A stretch of 64,000 nucleotides of DNA from Chitinophagaceae bacterium (GTDB taxonomy: Bacteria; Bacteroidota; Bacteroidia; Chitinophagales; Chitinophagaceae). The stretch spans positions 1-64,000 of the forward strand of contig JAMLHL010000011.1 in assembly GCA_023957125.1 (NCBI GenBank). Reading direction: 5' to 3'. The position numbers were made by a program, and so were the translations under genes. The number at the start of each line of letters is the position of its first letter. Position 1 is the first letter of the stretch. Shown piece after piece: positions 44,658 through 54,561 of this stretch. Below the pieces are notes generated by a model. The model was not told the origin of the DNA, did no database searches, and saw nothing but the letters and a program-made list of their open reading frames with translations.

Positions 44658-47093
44658 ATGCATTCACTTATCAAAACCATCCTGCGGTGTTTTATAGTTA
44701 TCGGCCTACTCATTCTGACCGGTCTGCCAGCCTATTCGCAAACAAATACAAGCTATACCATCAAAGGGAAAGTATCGGAAGCGGCCGGTAATACACCACT
44801 GGGTTTTGCTACCGTTAGTGTAATAAAACAAGACAACCATACAACCATCGCCACCCTGAACACCTCAGAAAACGGGGAGTTTTCCGTCTCTGCCGATGCG
44901 GGCAATTACAAAATCACCATTGATTTCATTGGTTATGAAAGCTATACCTCGCCGGTCATCCGGCTTACGGCCCAGCATCCTGTTCACCATCTGGGCAACA
45001 TCCAATTGACCTCCTCTTCCAAAACCCTCGATGAAATAATGGTAAGAGCGGAGAAAAGTACGATGACGTTATCGCTCGACAAAAGGATATTCAATGTAGG
45101 CAAGGATCTGGCCAATGCAGGCGGCACCGCTGCCGATATTTTGAGCAATATCCCTTCGGTAGCCGTGGACGTGGATGGCAATGTGAGCCTTCGTGGCAGC
45201 AGCAGCGTCCGGATTTTGATTGATGGCAAACCGTCCGGACTGGTCAGTATAAAAGGAGGAAGCGGCCTGCAGCAATTACAAGGCAACATGATTGACCGCG
45301 TGGAGATCATCACTAATCCTTCGGCGCGATACGAAGCGGAAGGAATGGGCGGCATCATTAATATCATTTTAAAAAAAGAACGGAAAGAAGGCTTCAACGG
45401 CTCTTTTGACGTGATAGCCGGCTATCCCGAAAACTTTGGCGTAGCCGCCAATGTGAATTACAGGCGCAAAGACTTTAATTTTTTCGTTAATTATTCCACC
45501 TCCTACCGGAATCCCAAGGGTACCAATGAGCAATACCAGGAACTGTACCGCAATGACAGCACGTTTATTTCCACCAAACAGATGGAACACCGCCTGAAGG
45601 GGATGTACAACAATGCCCGGGCCGGGATGGACTATTTCTTTGACGAGAAAAATATCCTCACGGCGGCTTATACGTACCGCATCAGCAAAGGAAAACGGCT
45701 CTCCGATATTTACTTTCACGATTATCTGAACAACCTGCAAAACCCCACCGGACACACCTACCGCACCCAGGATGAAACGGAAACCGAACCCAATTCGGAA
45801 TATGCACTCAACTATAAAAAAACTTTCGCACGGGAGGGACGGGAGTTTACGGCAGACCTGCGGTACCTTGATAACTGGGAAGATTCTGATCAGTTTTTTG
45901 GCGAGCAGGGTTTTAAACCTGATGGCAGCACCGCTGGCATCCCTTATATTTTGCAACGTTCGCTGAATTTTGAAACAGAAAAACAGTACCTGGCCCAGAT
46001 AGATTATGTGCACCCGTTTGCCGAAAAAGGAAAATTTGAATCGGGGCTCCGGACCAGCTTCCGGAATATGACCAACGATTATAGTGTAACCCAACAGGAT
46101 GAAAACGATGACTGGTTTGAATTACCGGGGCTCACCAACGATTTTTTATACAAAGAAAATATCAGCGCGGTATATGCCATTTTGGGTAATAAGATCAAAA
46201 AAATATCCTATCAGGCGGGCCTGCGCGGGGAGCTCACCCATGTAACTACCACGCTGAAACAAACCCATGAAGTAAATCCCCGGAAATACATAGATTTTTT
46301 TCCCAGCGCCCATCTTACCTATGATCTGCCGCAGGGACACGCCATTCAAATCAGCTACAGCAGAAGGATCCGCCGGCCGCAGTACAACGACCTCAGCCCC
46401 TTTATGACCTACAGCGATAATCGCAATTATTACAGCGGAAATCCCGACCTTAATCCTGAATACACCCACGCCTTTGAAATGGGTCATATCAAATACCTGG
46501 ATAAAGCCTCCATCAGCTCATCCGTGTATTACAGAAACACGAGGAACAAAATACTGTATATAAAAAAAGTGGATGAAAAAGGAAATACGGTAACCCTTCC
46601 TGAAAATCTTGCAACAGAAAATTCATTCGGCGCCGAATTTACCGGTTCTTATTCCGCTTTTACCTGGTGGAAAACCGATCTCAGCTTTAATATCTTCCGC
46701 GCCATTACCGATGGCAGCAATCTTAGTGATGAATTTAAAAGCGACACCTATAGCTGGATGGCCCGCCTGCTTTCCAGGGCTACCGTTTGGAAAAACACCG
46801 ATATACAGATAAGAGGCAATTACGAAGCACCACAACAAACACCGCAGGGCAGACGCAGGTCCATCGCTACGATGGATCTGGCAATAAGCAAAGACATACT
46901 CAAAGACAAAGCTACCCTCACCCTGAACGTGATAGATGTTTTTAATTCCCGCCGTTTCCGTTCCATCACCGAAGGGGATAATTTTTACATCGAAAACACC
47001 TCACAGGGCAGGTTACGGCAAACCAATCTCACCTTCAATTATCGTCTGCGGCAGGCAAAGAAAAAAACTAAGGACTCACTGGAACAGGATTAG
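44658..47093 (+). CDS. TonB-dependent receptor-like outer-membrane protein
   Basis: 811 residues. Signal peptide ending PAYSQ, then a carboxypeptidase-regulatory-like domain (YTIKGKVSEAAGNTPLGFATVSV), plug domain (ILIDGKPSG...VEIITNPSARYEAEGMGGIINIILKK) and a long barrel of the OMP_b-brl_3 type (YSGNPDLNPEYTHAFEMGH is characteristic). Substrate unknown; no SusD partner follows, so probably not a glycan system. Confidence 0.93.
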   Translation: MHSLIKTILRCFIVIGLLILTGLPAYSQTNTSYTIKGKVSEAAGNTPLGFATVSVIKQDNHTTIATLNTSENGEFSVSADAGNYKITIDFIGYESYTSPVIRLTAQHPVHHLGNIQLTSSSKTLDEIMVRAEKSTMTLSLDKRIFNVGKDLANAGGTAADILSNIPSVAVDVDGNVSLRGSSSVRILIDGKPSGLVSIKGGSGLQQLQGNMIDRVEIITNPSARYEAEGMGGIINIILKKERKEGFNGSFDVIAGYPENFGVAANVNYRRKDFNFFVNYSTSYRNPKGTNEQYQELYRNDSTFISTKQMEHRLKGMYNNARAGMDYFFDEKNILTAAYTYRISKGKRLSDIYFHDYLNNLQNPTGHTYRTQDETETEPNSEYALNYKKTFAREGREFTADLRYLDNWEDSDQFFGEQGFKPDGSTAGIPYILQRSLNFETEKQYLAQIDYVHPFAEKGKFESGLRTSFRNMTNDYSVTQQDENDDWFELPGLTNDFLYKENISAVYAILGNKIKKISYQAGLRGELTHVTTTLKQTHEVNPRKYIDFFPSAHLTYDLPQGHAIQISYSRRIRRPQYNDLSPFMTYSDNRNYYSGNPDLNPEYTHAFEMGHIKYLDKASISSSVYYRNTRNKILYIKKVDEKGNTVTLPENLATENSFGAEFTGSYSAFTWWKTDLSFNIFRAITDGSNLSDEFKSDTYSWMARLLSRATVWKNTDIQIRGNYEAPQQTPQGRRRSIATMDLAISKDILKDKATLTLNVIDVFNSRRFRSITEGDNFYIENTSQGRLRQTNLTFNYRLRQAKKKTKDSLEQD

Positions 47094-47233
47094 GCCGCGG
47101 GATCACCCTTCCTCCCTGTTAAGGATCAGGAAGATATATGATCAATATCAGGCAACCCCCTGAATACGAACCTTACTTTTACAGTTGCCGGAAAAATAAA
47201 AAATCAGCGTTCATCAAAGCGGGCTAAAGATAT

Positions 47234-47989
47234 ATGCTTGAAGGAATCATACGAATTGAGGGAAGTGCCAGCATTAGTGAAATTGTAAGGAATCACTATC
47301 GTACAGCCGATATTCTTAAAAAATATGATATTGATTTTTGCAGCAGTGGAAAATACAGCATAGATACCATTTGCGCCCACAAGGGACTTGATAAAGAAAC
47401 GATCATGCGGGAGTTGGAAGATTCGGCGCATACCATCGCTCCGCCTTCCCTTGCCGAATACCAAACCTGGAAACCCGATTTCCTGGTGGATTATATTACC
47501 CATGTACACCATCAGTACCTGAAAAAAACAATAGCAGAGGCCAACGAATGCCTGCTGCTGCTGTGTCAACAACATGCATTTTTAGATTCTCATCTTCAAG
47601 AATTCCGGCAGATATTTAACGATTTCTCGGGCATTATTTTACCGTTGCAGATCCAGGAGGAAGAGACCATCTTTCCCTATATACGGCAATTGACAAGAGC
47701 CTATCACAACAAAGAATCTTATGCCGCCCTGCTGGTACGCACCCTGCGGAAACCGGTTCACCACGCAGCTTTGCAGGAGCAAAAGCGGGCCGAAGCGCTG
47801 ATCCGGAGCATGCGGAACTTAACAGGAAACTATACTCCTCCGAAAAATGCCTGTATAACCCAACTGATAACCCTCCGGAAATTCCTGGACCTGGACAACA
47901 ACCTGGTTCATCATCTCTATCTGGAGAATGATGTATTATACCCACAGGTTCTTATTATGGAAGCCGAATTAATGAATCAGGAAGATTAA
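47234..47989 (+). CDS. ScdA/RIC-type iron-sulfur repair di-iron protein
   Basis: 251 residues. N-terminal ScdA domain (ISEIVRNHYRTADILKKYDIDFCSSGKYSID) followed by a hemerythrin-like di-iron domain (YITHVHHQYLKK, QIQEEETIFPYIRQL, NNLVHHLYLENDVLYPQV). These proteins repair Fe-S clusters after NO or oxidative damage. The usual FCCGG reads FCSSG here, so one Cys is lost. Upstream of a sensor kinase and receiver-Crp gene, which may control the same stress. Confidence 0.9.
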   Translation: MLEGIIRIEGSASISEIVRNHYRTADILKKYDIDFCSSGKYSIDTICAHKGLDKETIMRELEDSAHTIAPPSLAEYQTWKPDFLVDYITHVHHQYLKKTIAEANECLLLLCQQHAFLDSHLQEFRQIFNDFSGIILPLQIQEEETIFPYIRQLTRAYHNKESYAALLVRTLRKPVHHAALQEQKRAEALIRSMRNLTGNYTPPKNACITQLITLRKFLDLDNNLVHHLYLENDVLYPQVLIMEAELMNQED

Positions 47990-48116
47990 ATATAAATTTG
48001 CCTGCCGTTTATGGTATATTTTTTATTTTGATTGCGATTTATTTCTGAAAAAGCGCCCCGGTTTTGCAGATATAAGAAATGGATAAATTTCAGGAAGTAA
48101 ACGAAGAAAGAAAAAC

Positions 48117-49352
48117 ATGATGAATTTAGATACGGCACATCTGGCTTCTTTATTTGAACACGCCACCGAAGGGATCATTCTCAGCAACAGCAGGGGGGAA
48201 ATTACCATTATTAATCCTGCTGCCGAACGCATGTTTCAATACGAAGCGGCAGAAGTGATCGGCAAGCCCATCGAAATATTGATCCCCCAACGCTTTCTTT
48301 CCGTCCATTCCAAACAAAGAGAAGCCTTTTATGAACTTCCACAAAACAGGGTTATGGGATCGGGAAGAGACTTGTTTGGCAAAAGAAGCGACGGCTCTGA
48401 AATTCCGGTTGAGGTAAGTCTCAGCTTTTACAAAAGAGGAACGGAAATGTTCGTCACCGCATTTATCGTTGACATCACCCATAGAAAAAGTATTGAGCAA
48501 AACATGCTGCAGCAGCGGGCAGAACTTGAAAAGATGACCAACGATATGCGAAAGCTCAATGCCCAGCTTGAAGTAAAAGTGGAGGAAAGAACCCTGATAT
48601 TGAAAGAAGCCCTGCAGAAGTTAGAGCAATCGCAAAAGGAACTGCACGAGGCGCTCAATAAAGAAAAACAGCTCAGCGAAATTAAAAGCCAGTTTGTTTC
48701 GATAGCTTCCCACGAATTTCGCACACCTTTGAGCACCGTGTTGTCTTCAGCCTCCCTCCTTTCAAAATACAGAACCACCGAAGAACAACCTAAACGCGAC
48801 CGGCACATAGCAAAAATAAAGGATGCCGTAAAAAATTTAAATGATATCCTTGACGATTTCCTGTCTCTTGGAAAGTTGGAGGAGAACAAGGTAGAAGTAC
48901 ATGCCGACCAATTCAGCCTGGAAGAATTCCTGGAGGAAATATTGGAAGAAATGAAACCCCTGGAGAAAACCGGCCAACATATCAGTGTGTTACACGAAGG
49001 GAGCGCCTGCGTGCATTCGGATAAAAGGTTGCTGAAGAACATCATCATCAACCTGCTGGCCAATGCTATTAAATTTTCCGCAGAAAATACCCCGATTGAT
49101 ATATGGACCAAAACCCATTCTTCGTATTTTGAGATCACGATCAAAGACAGGGGGATCGGGATTTCAAAAGAGGATCAGCAACAATTATTTTCGAGCTTTT
49201 TCAGAGGCAGAAATGCGGTCAATATTCAGGGAACAGGCTTGGGCCTGCATATAATAAAAAGATATGCCGACCTTTTGAAAGGAACTATTCAAATCAACAG
49301 CATCCTGGGAGAAGGTACCACGGTTACGGTTACCATCCCCGTTACGCATTAA
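48117..49352 (+). CDS. Soluble PAS-domain sensor histidine kinase
   Basis: 411 residues, no TM segment, so cytosolic. PAS domain (LASLFEHATEGIILSNSRGEITIINPAAERMF, to about residue 125), a coiled coil (about 130-185), HisKA with IASHEFRTPLSTVLSSASLL, and HATPase with NLLANAIKFS, IKDRGIGISKEDQ and GTGLGLHIIKRYADLL. Sits 13 bases before the receiver-Crp gene, its likely partner. Confidence 0.95.
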   Translation: MMNLDTAHLASLFEHATEGIILSNSRGEITIINPAAERMFQYEAAEVIGKPIEILIPQRFLSVHSKQREAFYELPQNRVMGSGRDLFGKRSDGSEIPVEVSLSFYKRGTEMFVTAFIVDITHRKSIEQNMLQQRAELEKMTNDMRKLNAQLEVKVEERTLILKEALQKLEQSQKELHEALNKEKQLSEIKSQFVSIASHEFRTPLSTVLSSASLLSKYRTTEEQPKRDRHIAKIKDAVKNLNDILDDFLSLGKLEENKVEVHADQFSLEEFLEEILEEMKPLEKTGQHISVLHEGSACVHSDKRLLKNIIINLLANAIKFSAENTPIDIWTKTHSSYFEITIKDRGIGISKEDQQQLFSSFFRGRNAVNIQGTGLGLHIIKRYADLLKGTIQINSILGEGTTVTVTIPVTH

Positions 49353-49365
49353 AATTTGTATCATT

Positions 49366-50421
49366 ATGGCGTCCGTTTTAGTAATTGATGACAATGCAGA
49401 CATCCGCGATAACACAGCGGAAATCCTGGAACTCGCAGGATATACCAGCCTCACGGCAGAAAACGGGAAAAAAGGCATTGAAACTGCCGTCAGGGAAAAG
49501 CCCGATATCATTATCTGTGATATTATGATGCCCGAACTGGATGGCTATGGCGTGCTGCACCTGCTCCAGAAAAACCCGGATACACGGGATATCCCTTTTA
49601 TTTTTCTAACTGCCAAAACGGAACGGTCGGACCTTCGGAAAGGCATGGAAATGGGCGCCGATGATTATGTTACCAAACCTTTTGAAGAAATTGAACTGCT
49701 GAGCGCCGTAGAAGTACGGCTCAAAAAAAGAGAGATCCTTTCACAGAAATACGCCACCGGCGCTTCGGGGATCACCCAGTTCATGAAAGATGTAAATGAT
49801 TCGGGGCTTATTCAAAAACTCACCAATCAATACGATGTTATTCCTTATAACAAGAAACAGTTTCTTTACCAGGAAGGGAAACGCCCCCGGTGTTTGTTTT
49901 ACGTGGTAAGTGGAAAAGTAAAGGGATTCAGAACACATGAAGACGGGAAAGAATACATCACCGACCTGTTCAGCCAGGGCGATTTTATCGGCTATTCTCC
50001 CATCATCGAAGACAGGAACTATGAAGACAGCGCCGTGATCCTCGAAGATGCCGAAATACTGCAACTGCCAAGGGAGGATTTTCAAAGAATGATTTACAAC
50101 GACATCTCTGTGGCTGCCAAATTTATCCGTCTGATCACTCAAAACGTAAAAGAAAAGGAGGAAAGGCTGCTCAACCTGGCCTATAGCTCCTTACGTAAAC
50201 GCATAGCGAAAGCCCTGGTAGATATCCACAACAAATTCAACGCGGGAGGACCTTCCAAGCGAATTGAGATCTCGCGGGAAGACATTGCACAATACGTGGG
50301 TACCGCCACCGAGTCGCTCATCAGAACGCTCAGCGATTTTAAATCGGAAAAACTTATTGAGATCAAAGAAGGGAAGATTATTGTATCACATCCCGACCGG
50401 CTCAGCAACCTGCTCTACTGA
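49366..50421 (+). CDS. Response regulator with receiver and Crp/Fnr-type output
   Basis: 351 residues. Receiver domain first (VIDDNADIRDNTAEIL; phospho-acceptor in IIICDIMMPELDGYG; Lys in YVTKPFEEIE), then a cyclic-nucleotide-binding-type domain (FLYQEGKRPRCLFYVVSGKVKGFRTHEDGKEYITDLFSQGDFIGY) and a Crp winged helix (ISREDIAQYVGTATESLIRTLSDFKSEKLIEIKEGKI). The fusion lets the kinase act directly on Fnr-like promoters. Confidence 0.95.
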   Translation: MASVLVIDDNADIRDNTAEILELAGYTSLTAENGKKGIETAVREKPDIIICDIMMPELDGYGVLHLLQKNPDTRDIPFIFLTAKTERSDLRKGMEMGADDYVTKPFEEIELLSAVEVRLKKREILSQKYATGASGITQFMKDVNDSGLIQKLTNQYDVIPYNKKQFLYQEGKRPRCLFYVVSGKVKGFRTHEDGKEYITDLFSQGDFIGYSPIIEDRNYEDSAVILEDAEILQLPREDFQRMIYNDISVAAKFIRLITQNVKEKEERLLNLAYSSLRKRIAKALVDIHNKFNAGGPSKRIEISREDIAQYVGTATESLIRTLSDFKSEKLIEIKEGKIIVSHPDRLSNLLY

Positions 50422-50792
50422 TCCTTTATTTCCGTAGGATCACAGCGATTTGCAGCGCGCCCTCCCCGGCTGACGCTGAGGGAAATTTCCCTGCCATGTT
50501 CATTCTGGCGCTCCAGCGTCCAATCATTGGTCATAGTGGTTTCCAGCCATATTTTTCCCGAACGTCTGAAAATCCGGGCGTCAAAAGGATACCATTTATC
50601 AAGTGCCTGCTCCAATTGCCATACTTTCATTTCACCCGTAATTTCCAGATTTTCGTCCGCCGGCGTCGAACCGGCATCCGGATATGAACCTGCAGACCTG
50701 TTTAAAAATTCAATTTTCAGAAAGGGAAATGCACTGCTGAACGCCTTTTGTACATCACCGACCGTAAGCTTCCTCGTTATTTGCAAATACAT
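50415..50792 (-). CDS. Unknown 125-residue protein
   Basis: No family named. Pattern KLTVGDVQKAFSSAFPFLKIEFL...ITGEMKVWQLEQALDKWYPFDARIFRRSGKIWLETTMTNDWTLERQNEHG suggests a compact alpha/beta fold. Convergent with the receiver-Crp gene, overlapping by 7 bases. Confidence 0.75.
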   Translation of the reverse strand: MYLQITRKLTVGDVQKAFSSAFPFLKIEFLNRSAGSYPDAGSTPADENLEITGEMKVWQLEQALDKWYPFDARIFRRSGKIWLETTMTNDWTLERQNEHGREISLSVSRGGRAANRCDPTEIKDQ

Positions 50793-50954
50793 AACCAGAT
50801 TTTGCTGTCAAATTTAGAACCGGCCGGGGAAAAATAACGGAATCCGTATCATCAGCATTCATGAGTTTACTCAACTTCTGTGAAAATGACCAGTGTCAGT
50901 TGTGTTTCGGTAGTTATCTGACAGAGATCATTTATTTTGCCGGAGATAATTATT

Positions 50955-50962
50955 TACCTTTG
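50955..50962 (+). promoter_or_regulatory. -7 element of the pyridoxamine-oxidase-like gene
   Basis: TACCTTTG, full match to TAnnTTTG, 10 bases before the ATG, predicting a very short leader. Confidence 0.65.
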
Positions 50963-50972
50963 ATAAAAACCC

Positions 50973-51452
50973 ATGTCTATGTTTGGAAAATTAAGCGATG
51001 AGGACCTGGAAACTCTTCTCCATCTGCAATTAGTGGGAAGGTTAGGTTGTTATTACAAAGGCACAACTTATATCGTACCCATCAGCTATGCCTATGACGG
51101 AGCATATCTTTATGCCCGCTCATTTGAAGGGATGAAGGTGGATATGATGCGCAAAAATCCAAAAGTCTGCTTCCAGGTGGACGACACCAAAGACCTTTCC
51201 AACTGGCAAAGCGCTGTACTATGGGGAGAGTTTGAAGAGTTGACCGGGGAAGCGGAAAGAGCCCTGGCGCTTAAAACGCTTACAGAAAGAAAACTACCCA
51301 TTATCAGCAGTGAAACGATGCACCTTACTTCTCAGTGGCCTTTTCAGGACGATGATATCAGCAAAATACCCGGCATCGTATTCCGGATAAAGATTACTGA
51401 AAAATCGGGACGGTTTGAAAAACTTACCGAGAAAAACTTTTTTGCATCGTAA
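50973..51452 (+). CDS. Pyridoxamine 5'-phosphate oxidase-like flavin-binding protein
   Basis: 159 residues, split-barrel fold family. FGKLSDEDLETLLHLQLVGRLGCYYKGTTYIVPISYAYDGAYLYARSFEG is the typical N-terminal half. Likely binds FMN or F420-like cofactor; reaction unknown. Has its own promoter and lies near the redox regulators. Confidence 0.88.
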   Translation: MSMFGKLSDEDLETLLHLQLVGRLGCYYKGTTYIVPISYAYDGAYLYARSFEGMKVDMMRKNPKVCFQVDDTKDLSNWQSAVLWGEFEELTGEAERALALKTLTERKLPIISSETMHLTSQWPFQDDDISKIPGIVFRIKITEKSGRFEKLTEKNFFAS

Positions 51453-51640
51453 TCGCTGAAATGCGTCTCTTACAATAAAAACTCCCCGGGGCAGATCTGA
51501 CGCTGCAGGATGATTTTCAATCATATTCATCGTGAATGAGATGCTTCCGAAACAACAATATCCTGCAAGGAGGCGCTGGTTTGTAAAAGACGCTCTGTTG
51601 TCGGCCGGTCTCGTCTATCCCATAAAATGCTCTCCACGGA

Positions 51641-52285
51641 TCAGCAGTCATAGATTTTTTTCATAACATTTTCCACGATCGCATCGCAATAGATCAAATT
51701 AAATTCAAACAGCTCGGTAGCAGCATACTCCTTTTCAATCCGGGCCCTCAACAAGGCTTTAGCCCTGTTGAGCCTCACCTTCACATTGGATTCGGTGATG
51801 TGCAGCAATTCTGAGGTTTCATTTACACTCAATCCGTTAATTTCCCTCAACGAAAAAACCATCCTGTAGTCAAACGGAATCTTCATAAGAGCCTCTTCAA
51901 TAATATGAGTTAATTCCCGGTTGTGCACAATCTTATTACCATCGTTATCGGGATTACTGAACATAGGAATCGAGTTTTCTCTTAAGTCTTGTGAAAATTC
52001 ATTCTTGAAACCAAATTTGTTTTTCTTGTGATAGCAATTATTCATCATGATCCTGATAATCCAGGTCTTAAAACCTGAACGTCTCTCAAATTTGTCAAGG
52101 TTTTTATAGGCATCAATAAACGTGTCCTGCATCAGGTCCTGCGTATCCTCATGGTTGTAATGGTATGACCTGCCTATTTTATATAAACAGGGATTAAACC
52201 GCCTCACAAGAAGCTCATAAAGAAACTTTTCCCCATCGAGTATCCGGTCAATAATCTGTGTTTCAGTGAGATCCGCCAATTGCAT
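51641..52285 (-). CDS. RNA polymerase sigma factor, ECF type
   Basis: 214 residues. Region 2 DLMQDTFIDAYKNLDKFERRSGFKTWIIRIMMNNCYHK and region 4 LREINGLSVNETSELLHITESNVKVRLNRAKALLRARIE are clear. A C-terminal extension (ELFEFNLIYCDAIVENVMKKIYDC) with two Cys could be a sensor. No anti-sigma gene adjacent. Confidence 0.93.
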   Translation of the reverse strand: MQLADLTETQIIDRILDGEKFLYELLVRRFNPCLYKIGRSYHYNHEDTQDLMQDTFIDAYKNLDKFERRSGFKTWIIRIMMNNCYHKKNKFGFKNEFSQDLRENSIPMFSNPDNDGNKIVHNRELTHIIEEALMKIPFDYRMVFSLREINGLSVNETSELLHITESNVKVRLNRAKALLRARIEKEYAATELFEFNLIYCDAIVENVMKKIYDC

Positions 52286-52455
52286 TATCTGTTATTTATG
52301 CTCATTTTAAACCTTTTCCCGTTTATAAGAGTGAATGAAACGCAAAAACGTTACAATTTTTATTCAAATGGTGTGTAACATAAGTACCAGTTAAACAGCG
52401 CTGATAATCCGATATTTGGAGCTCAGTTTAATTCAGGATTAAAATAAAGACAGCC

Positions 52456-52842
52456 ATGAGTTACTATTTCTCAAAAATTACAGATGCCGGCTTCGACAGC
52501 GCTATTGCAAAAGTTACGGAAGAATTAAAAAAAGAAGGATTTGGGATCCTTACCGAAATTGATGTGAGAGAAACGCTCAGAAAAAAGCTGGATGTAGATT
52601 TCAAAAAATACCGGATTCTGGGCGCCTGCAATCCCCATTTCGCCTACGAGGCGCTGCAGGCGGAAAATAAAATCGGCACCATGCTTCCCTGTAATATAAT
52701 TGTACAGGAACATGAAAACGGGGATGTGGAAGTCAGCGCAATTGACCCTGTTGCTTCCATGATGGCTGTGAAAAACGATACATTGGGCAATACAGCTGCC
52801 GGAGTAAGAGATAAGTTGCGCCGGGTAATAGAAAGTTTATAG
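52456..52842 (+). CDS. DUF302 family protein
   Basis: 128 residues; typical DUF302 pattern KVTEELKKEGFGILTEIDVRETLRKKLDVDFKKYRILGACNPHFAYEAL and LPCNIIVQEHENGDVEVSAIDP. Function of the family unknown, often near metal or redox genes. It lies between the sigma factor and the RND efflux genes. The 291 bases after it (52843-53133) show no gene. Confidence 0.93.
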   Translation: MSYYFSKITDAGFDSAIAKVTEELKKEGFGILTEIDVRETLRKKLDVDFKKYRILGACNPHFAYEALQAENKIGTMLPCNIIVQEHENGDVEVSAIDPVASMMAVKNDTLGNTAAGVRDKLRRVIESL

Positions 52843-53133
52843 TTATCGGTTTTTTACAGCCCGAAAATACGGAGGACGCATCAACCGTTTTTCAGATCGT
52901 GCAGAAATGTCCGGTCTTTTTTTATCCCCAGGTACCCATGCGGGCATGTATGGCTCCCAGCCGTCAGAAAGTTTTACGCTTTTTGATTTAGTTGCTATGA
53001 TCATTCGTATCCTTCCTCAAACAGCGCTACAGTTTTTGTGTAACCAAAGTAACCATCCATAGAAAAGCATTAGACGAATTTTGTATCCGGAATCAGGAAT
53101 AGTTCATAAACAAAAGGCATAGTAACAAAAAGT

Positions 53134-54543
53134 ATGGTAAAATCAGCGTCTTCCCAATTTAGAAAATTCTATTATCCCCATTTTTCCTTTTTTGCCTCAA
53201 TACAAACGATCACTCAAAGAGCAGGTAATACTGCGTTGAAAGGAGGATTATGGATGGCGATATTGCTGAGTGCAGCATTTGTCGTTCCGGCACAACCCAA
53301 CGAAAAAGCGCTGCAACTGGAAGAGGCGATTCTTTTGGCTACTGCTCAAAACAAAGACATTGCCCTTGCTGAGCTGGATGAAAAAGTTGCCAGGTTCCGG
53401 TACAGGCAAACCTCCGCGGCATTTCTTCCCCAGGCAAACCTTTCATATACCGCAATGATCAGCAACAATCCGCTGCATGCTTTCGGCATGAAGCTGCAAC
53501 AGCGAAATATCAGCCCATCCGATTTTGACCCGCAATTGCTCAACCATCCATCAGCAACGTCCGATTTCACGGCCACACTAAGCGTACAGCAGCCCATCAT
53601 TAATATAGACCATCTCTACCAGCGGAAAGGCGCGTTTCAACAAACCATTTCATATCAGTTCAAAACCCGGCGCAGCAAAGAATATATCACTTTTCTGGTG
53701 CAGCAGGCCTACCTGCAGTTGCAATTGGCTTATGAAACCGAAGTGGTAATGGAAGAAGCCCGGCAAATGGTGAAATCTATTCATCAGTTCACCAGAAACC
53801 GTTTCCAGGAGGGGCTTTTGCAGAAATCGGATGTATTGAATGCGGAGGTACAGTTGAAACAGGCAGAGACGGGTGTGTCGGAGGCCAAAGACAATATCCA
53901 TAACGCATCAGATCTCTTAAGTGTCTTGATGAACCGGCCCACAGGTACAATATATACCATCAGCCCGTTTCCTACAGCGCCCTTTATCGAAAATATACCG
54001 GATCGGGTATCCGGGGAAAGATCGGATTTTAAAGCCATGGAAGCGGCCATCCTATCCTATAATCTGATGATTAAAAGTAGTAAAATGAGCTTCATACCCC
54101 GGCTGAACGCTTTCGGCAGCTATCAGTACAATGACCATTCCTTAGCCGGATTCAGCGCCAATGCTTATCTGGCAGGACTACAGTTATCGTGGGATCTGTT
54201 TAAGGGCAATCAAACGAAAAACAAAATTTTATCTCAAACGGCATCACGCGACAAGCTCAACGAGGAGCTAGCTAAATTAAAAGAAGAAGCCGCTTTGGAA
54301 TTTAACAAAATTCAACGCCGGTTTTCCCAGTCCCGATATAGGATCGGCCAGCAGGAAACTGCGGTAGATCTGGCAACGGAAGCATTGCGTATCCTTCAAA
54401 ACCGGTACGACCAGGGTTTGGTTAACACCACCGATGTACTGATGGCGCAAACTCAATTATCCCGGCAGAAGCTCATGTACCGGCAGGCGATTTTCGAGAA
54501 CCGGGTTACATCAGCATATTTGCAATTCCTGGCCATTCAATAG
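53134..54543 (+). CDS. TolC-family outer-membrane efflux protein
   Basis: 469 residues as read. The export signal is WMAILLSAAFVVPAQ (residues 40-54), so the start may be later (ATG 53254). Two TolC repeats: long helices with QQAYLQLQLAYETEVVMEEARQMV and QNRYDQGLVNTTDVLMAQTQLSRQ. First gene of the RND efflux operon. Confidence 0.93.
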   Translation: MVKSASSQFRKFYYPHFSFFASIQTITQRAGNTALKGGLWMAILLSAAFVVPAQPNEKALQLEEAILLATAQNKDIALAELDEKVARFRYRQTSAAFLPQANLSYTAMISNNPLHAFGMKLQQRNISPSDFDPQLLNHPSATSDFTATLSVQQPIINIDHLYQRKGAFQQTISYQFKTRRSKEYITFLVQQAYLQLQLAYETEVVMEEARQMVKSIHQFTRNRFQEGLLQKSDVLNAEVQLKQAETGVSEAKDNIHNASDLLSVLMNRPTGTIYTISPFPTAPFIENIPDRVSGERSDFKAMEAAILSYNLMIKSSKMSFIPRLNAFGSYQYNDHSLAGFSANAYLAGLQLSWDLFKGNQTKNKILSQTASRDKLNEELAKLKEEAALEFNKIQRRFSQSRYRIGQQETAVDLATEALRILQNRYDQGLVNTTDVLMAQTQLSRQKLMYRQAIFENRVTSAYLQFLAIQ

Positions 54544-54561
54544 TTTTCAAAATATACCATT

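Noticed and set aside
45369-46094. 241-codon - strand ORF
   Set aside because: Antisense to the outer-membrane receptor gene.
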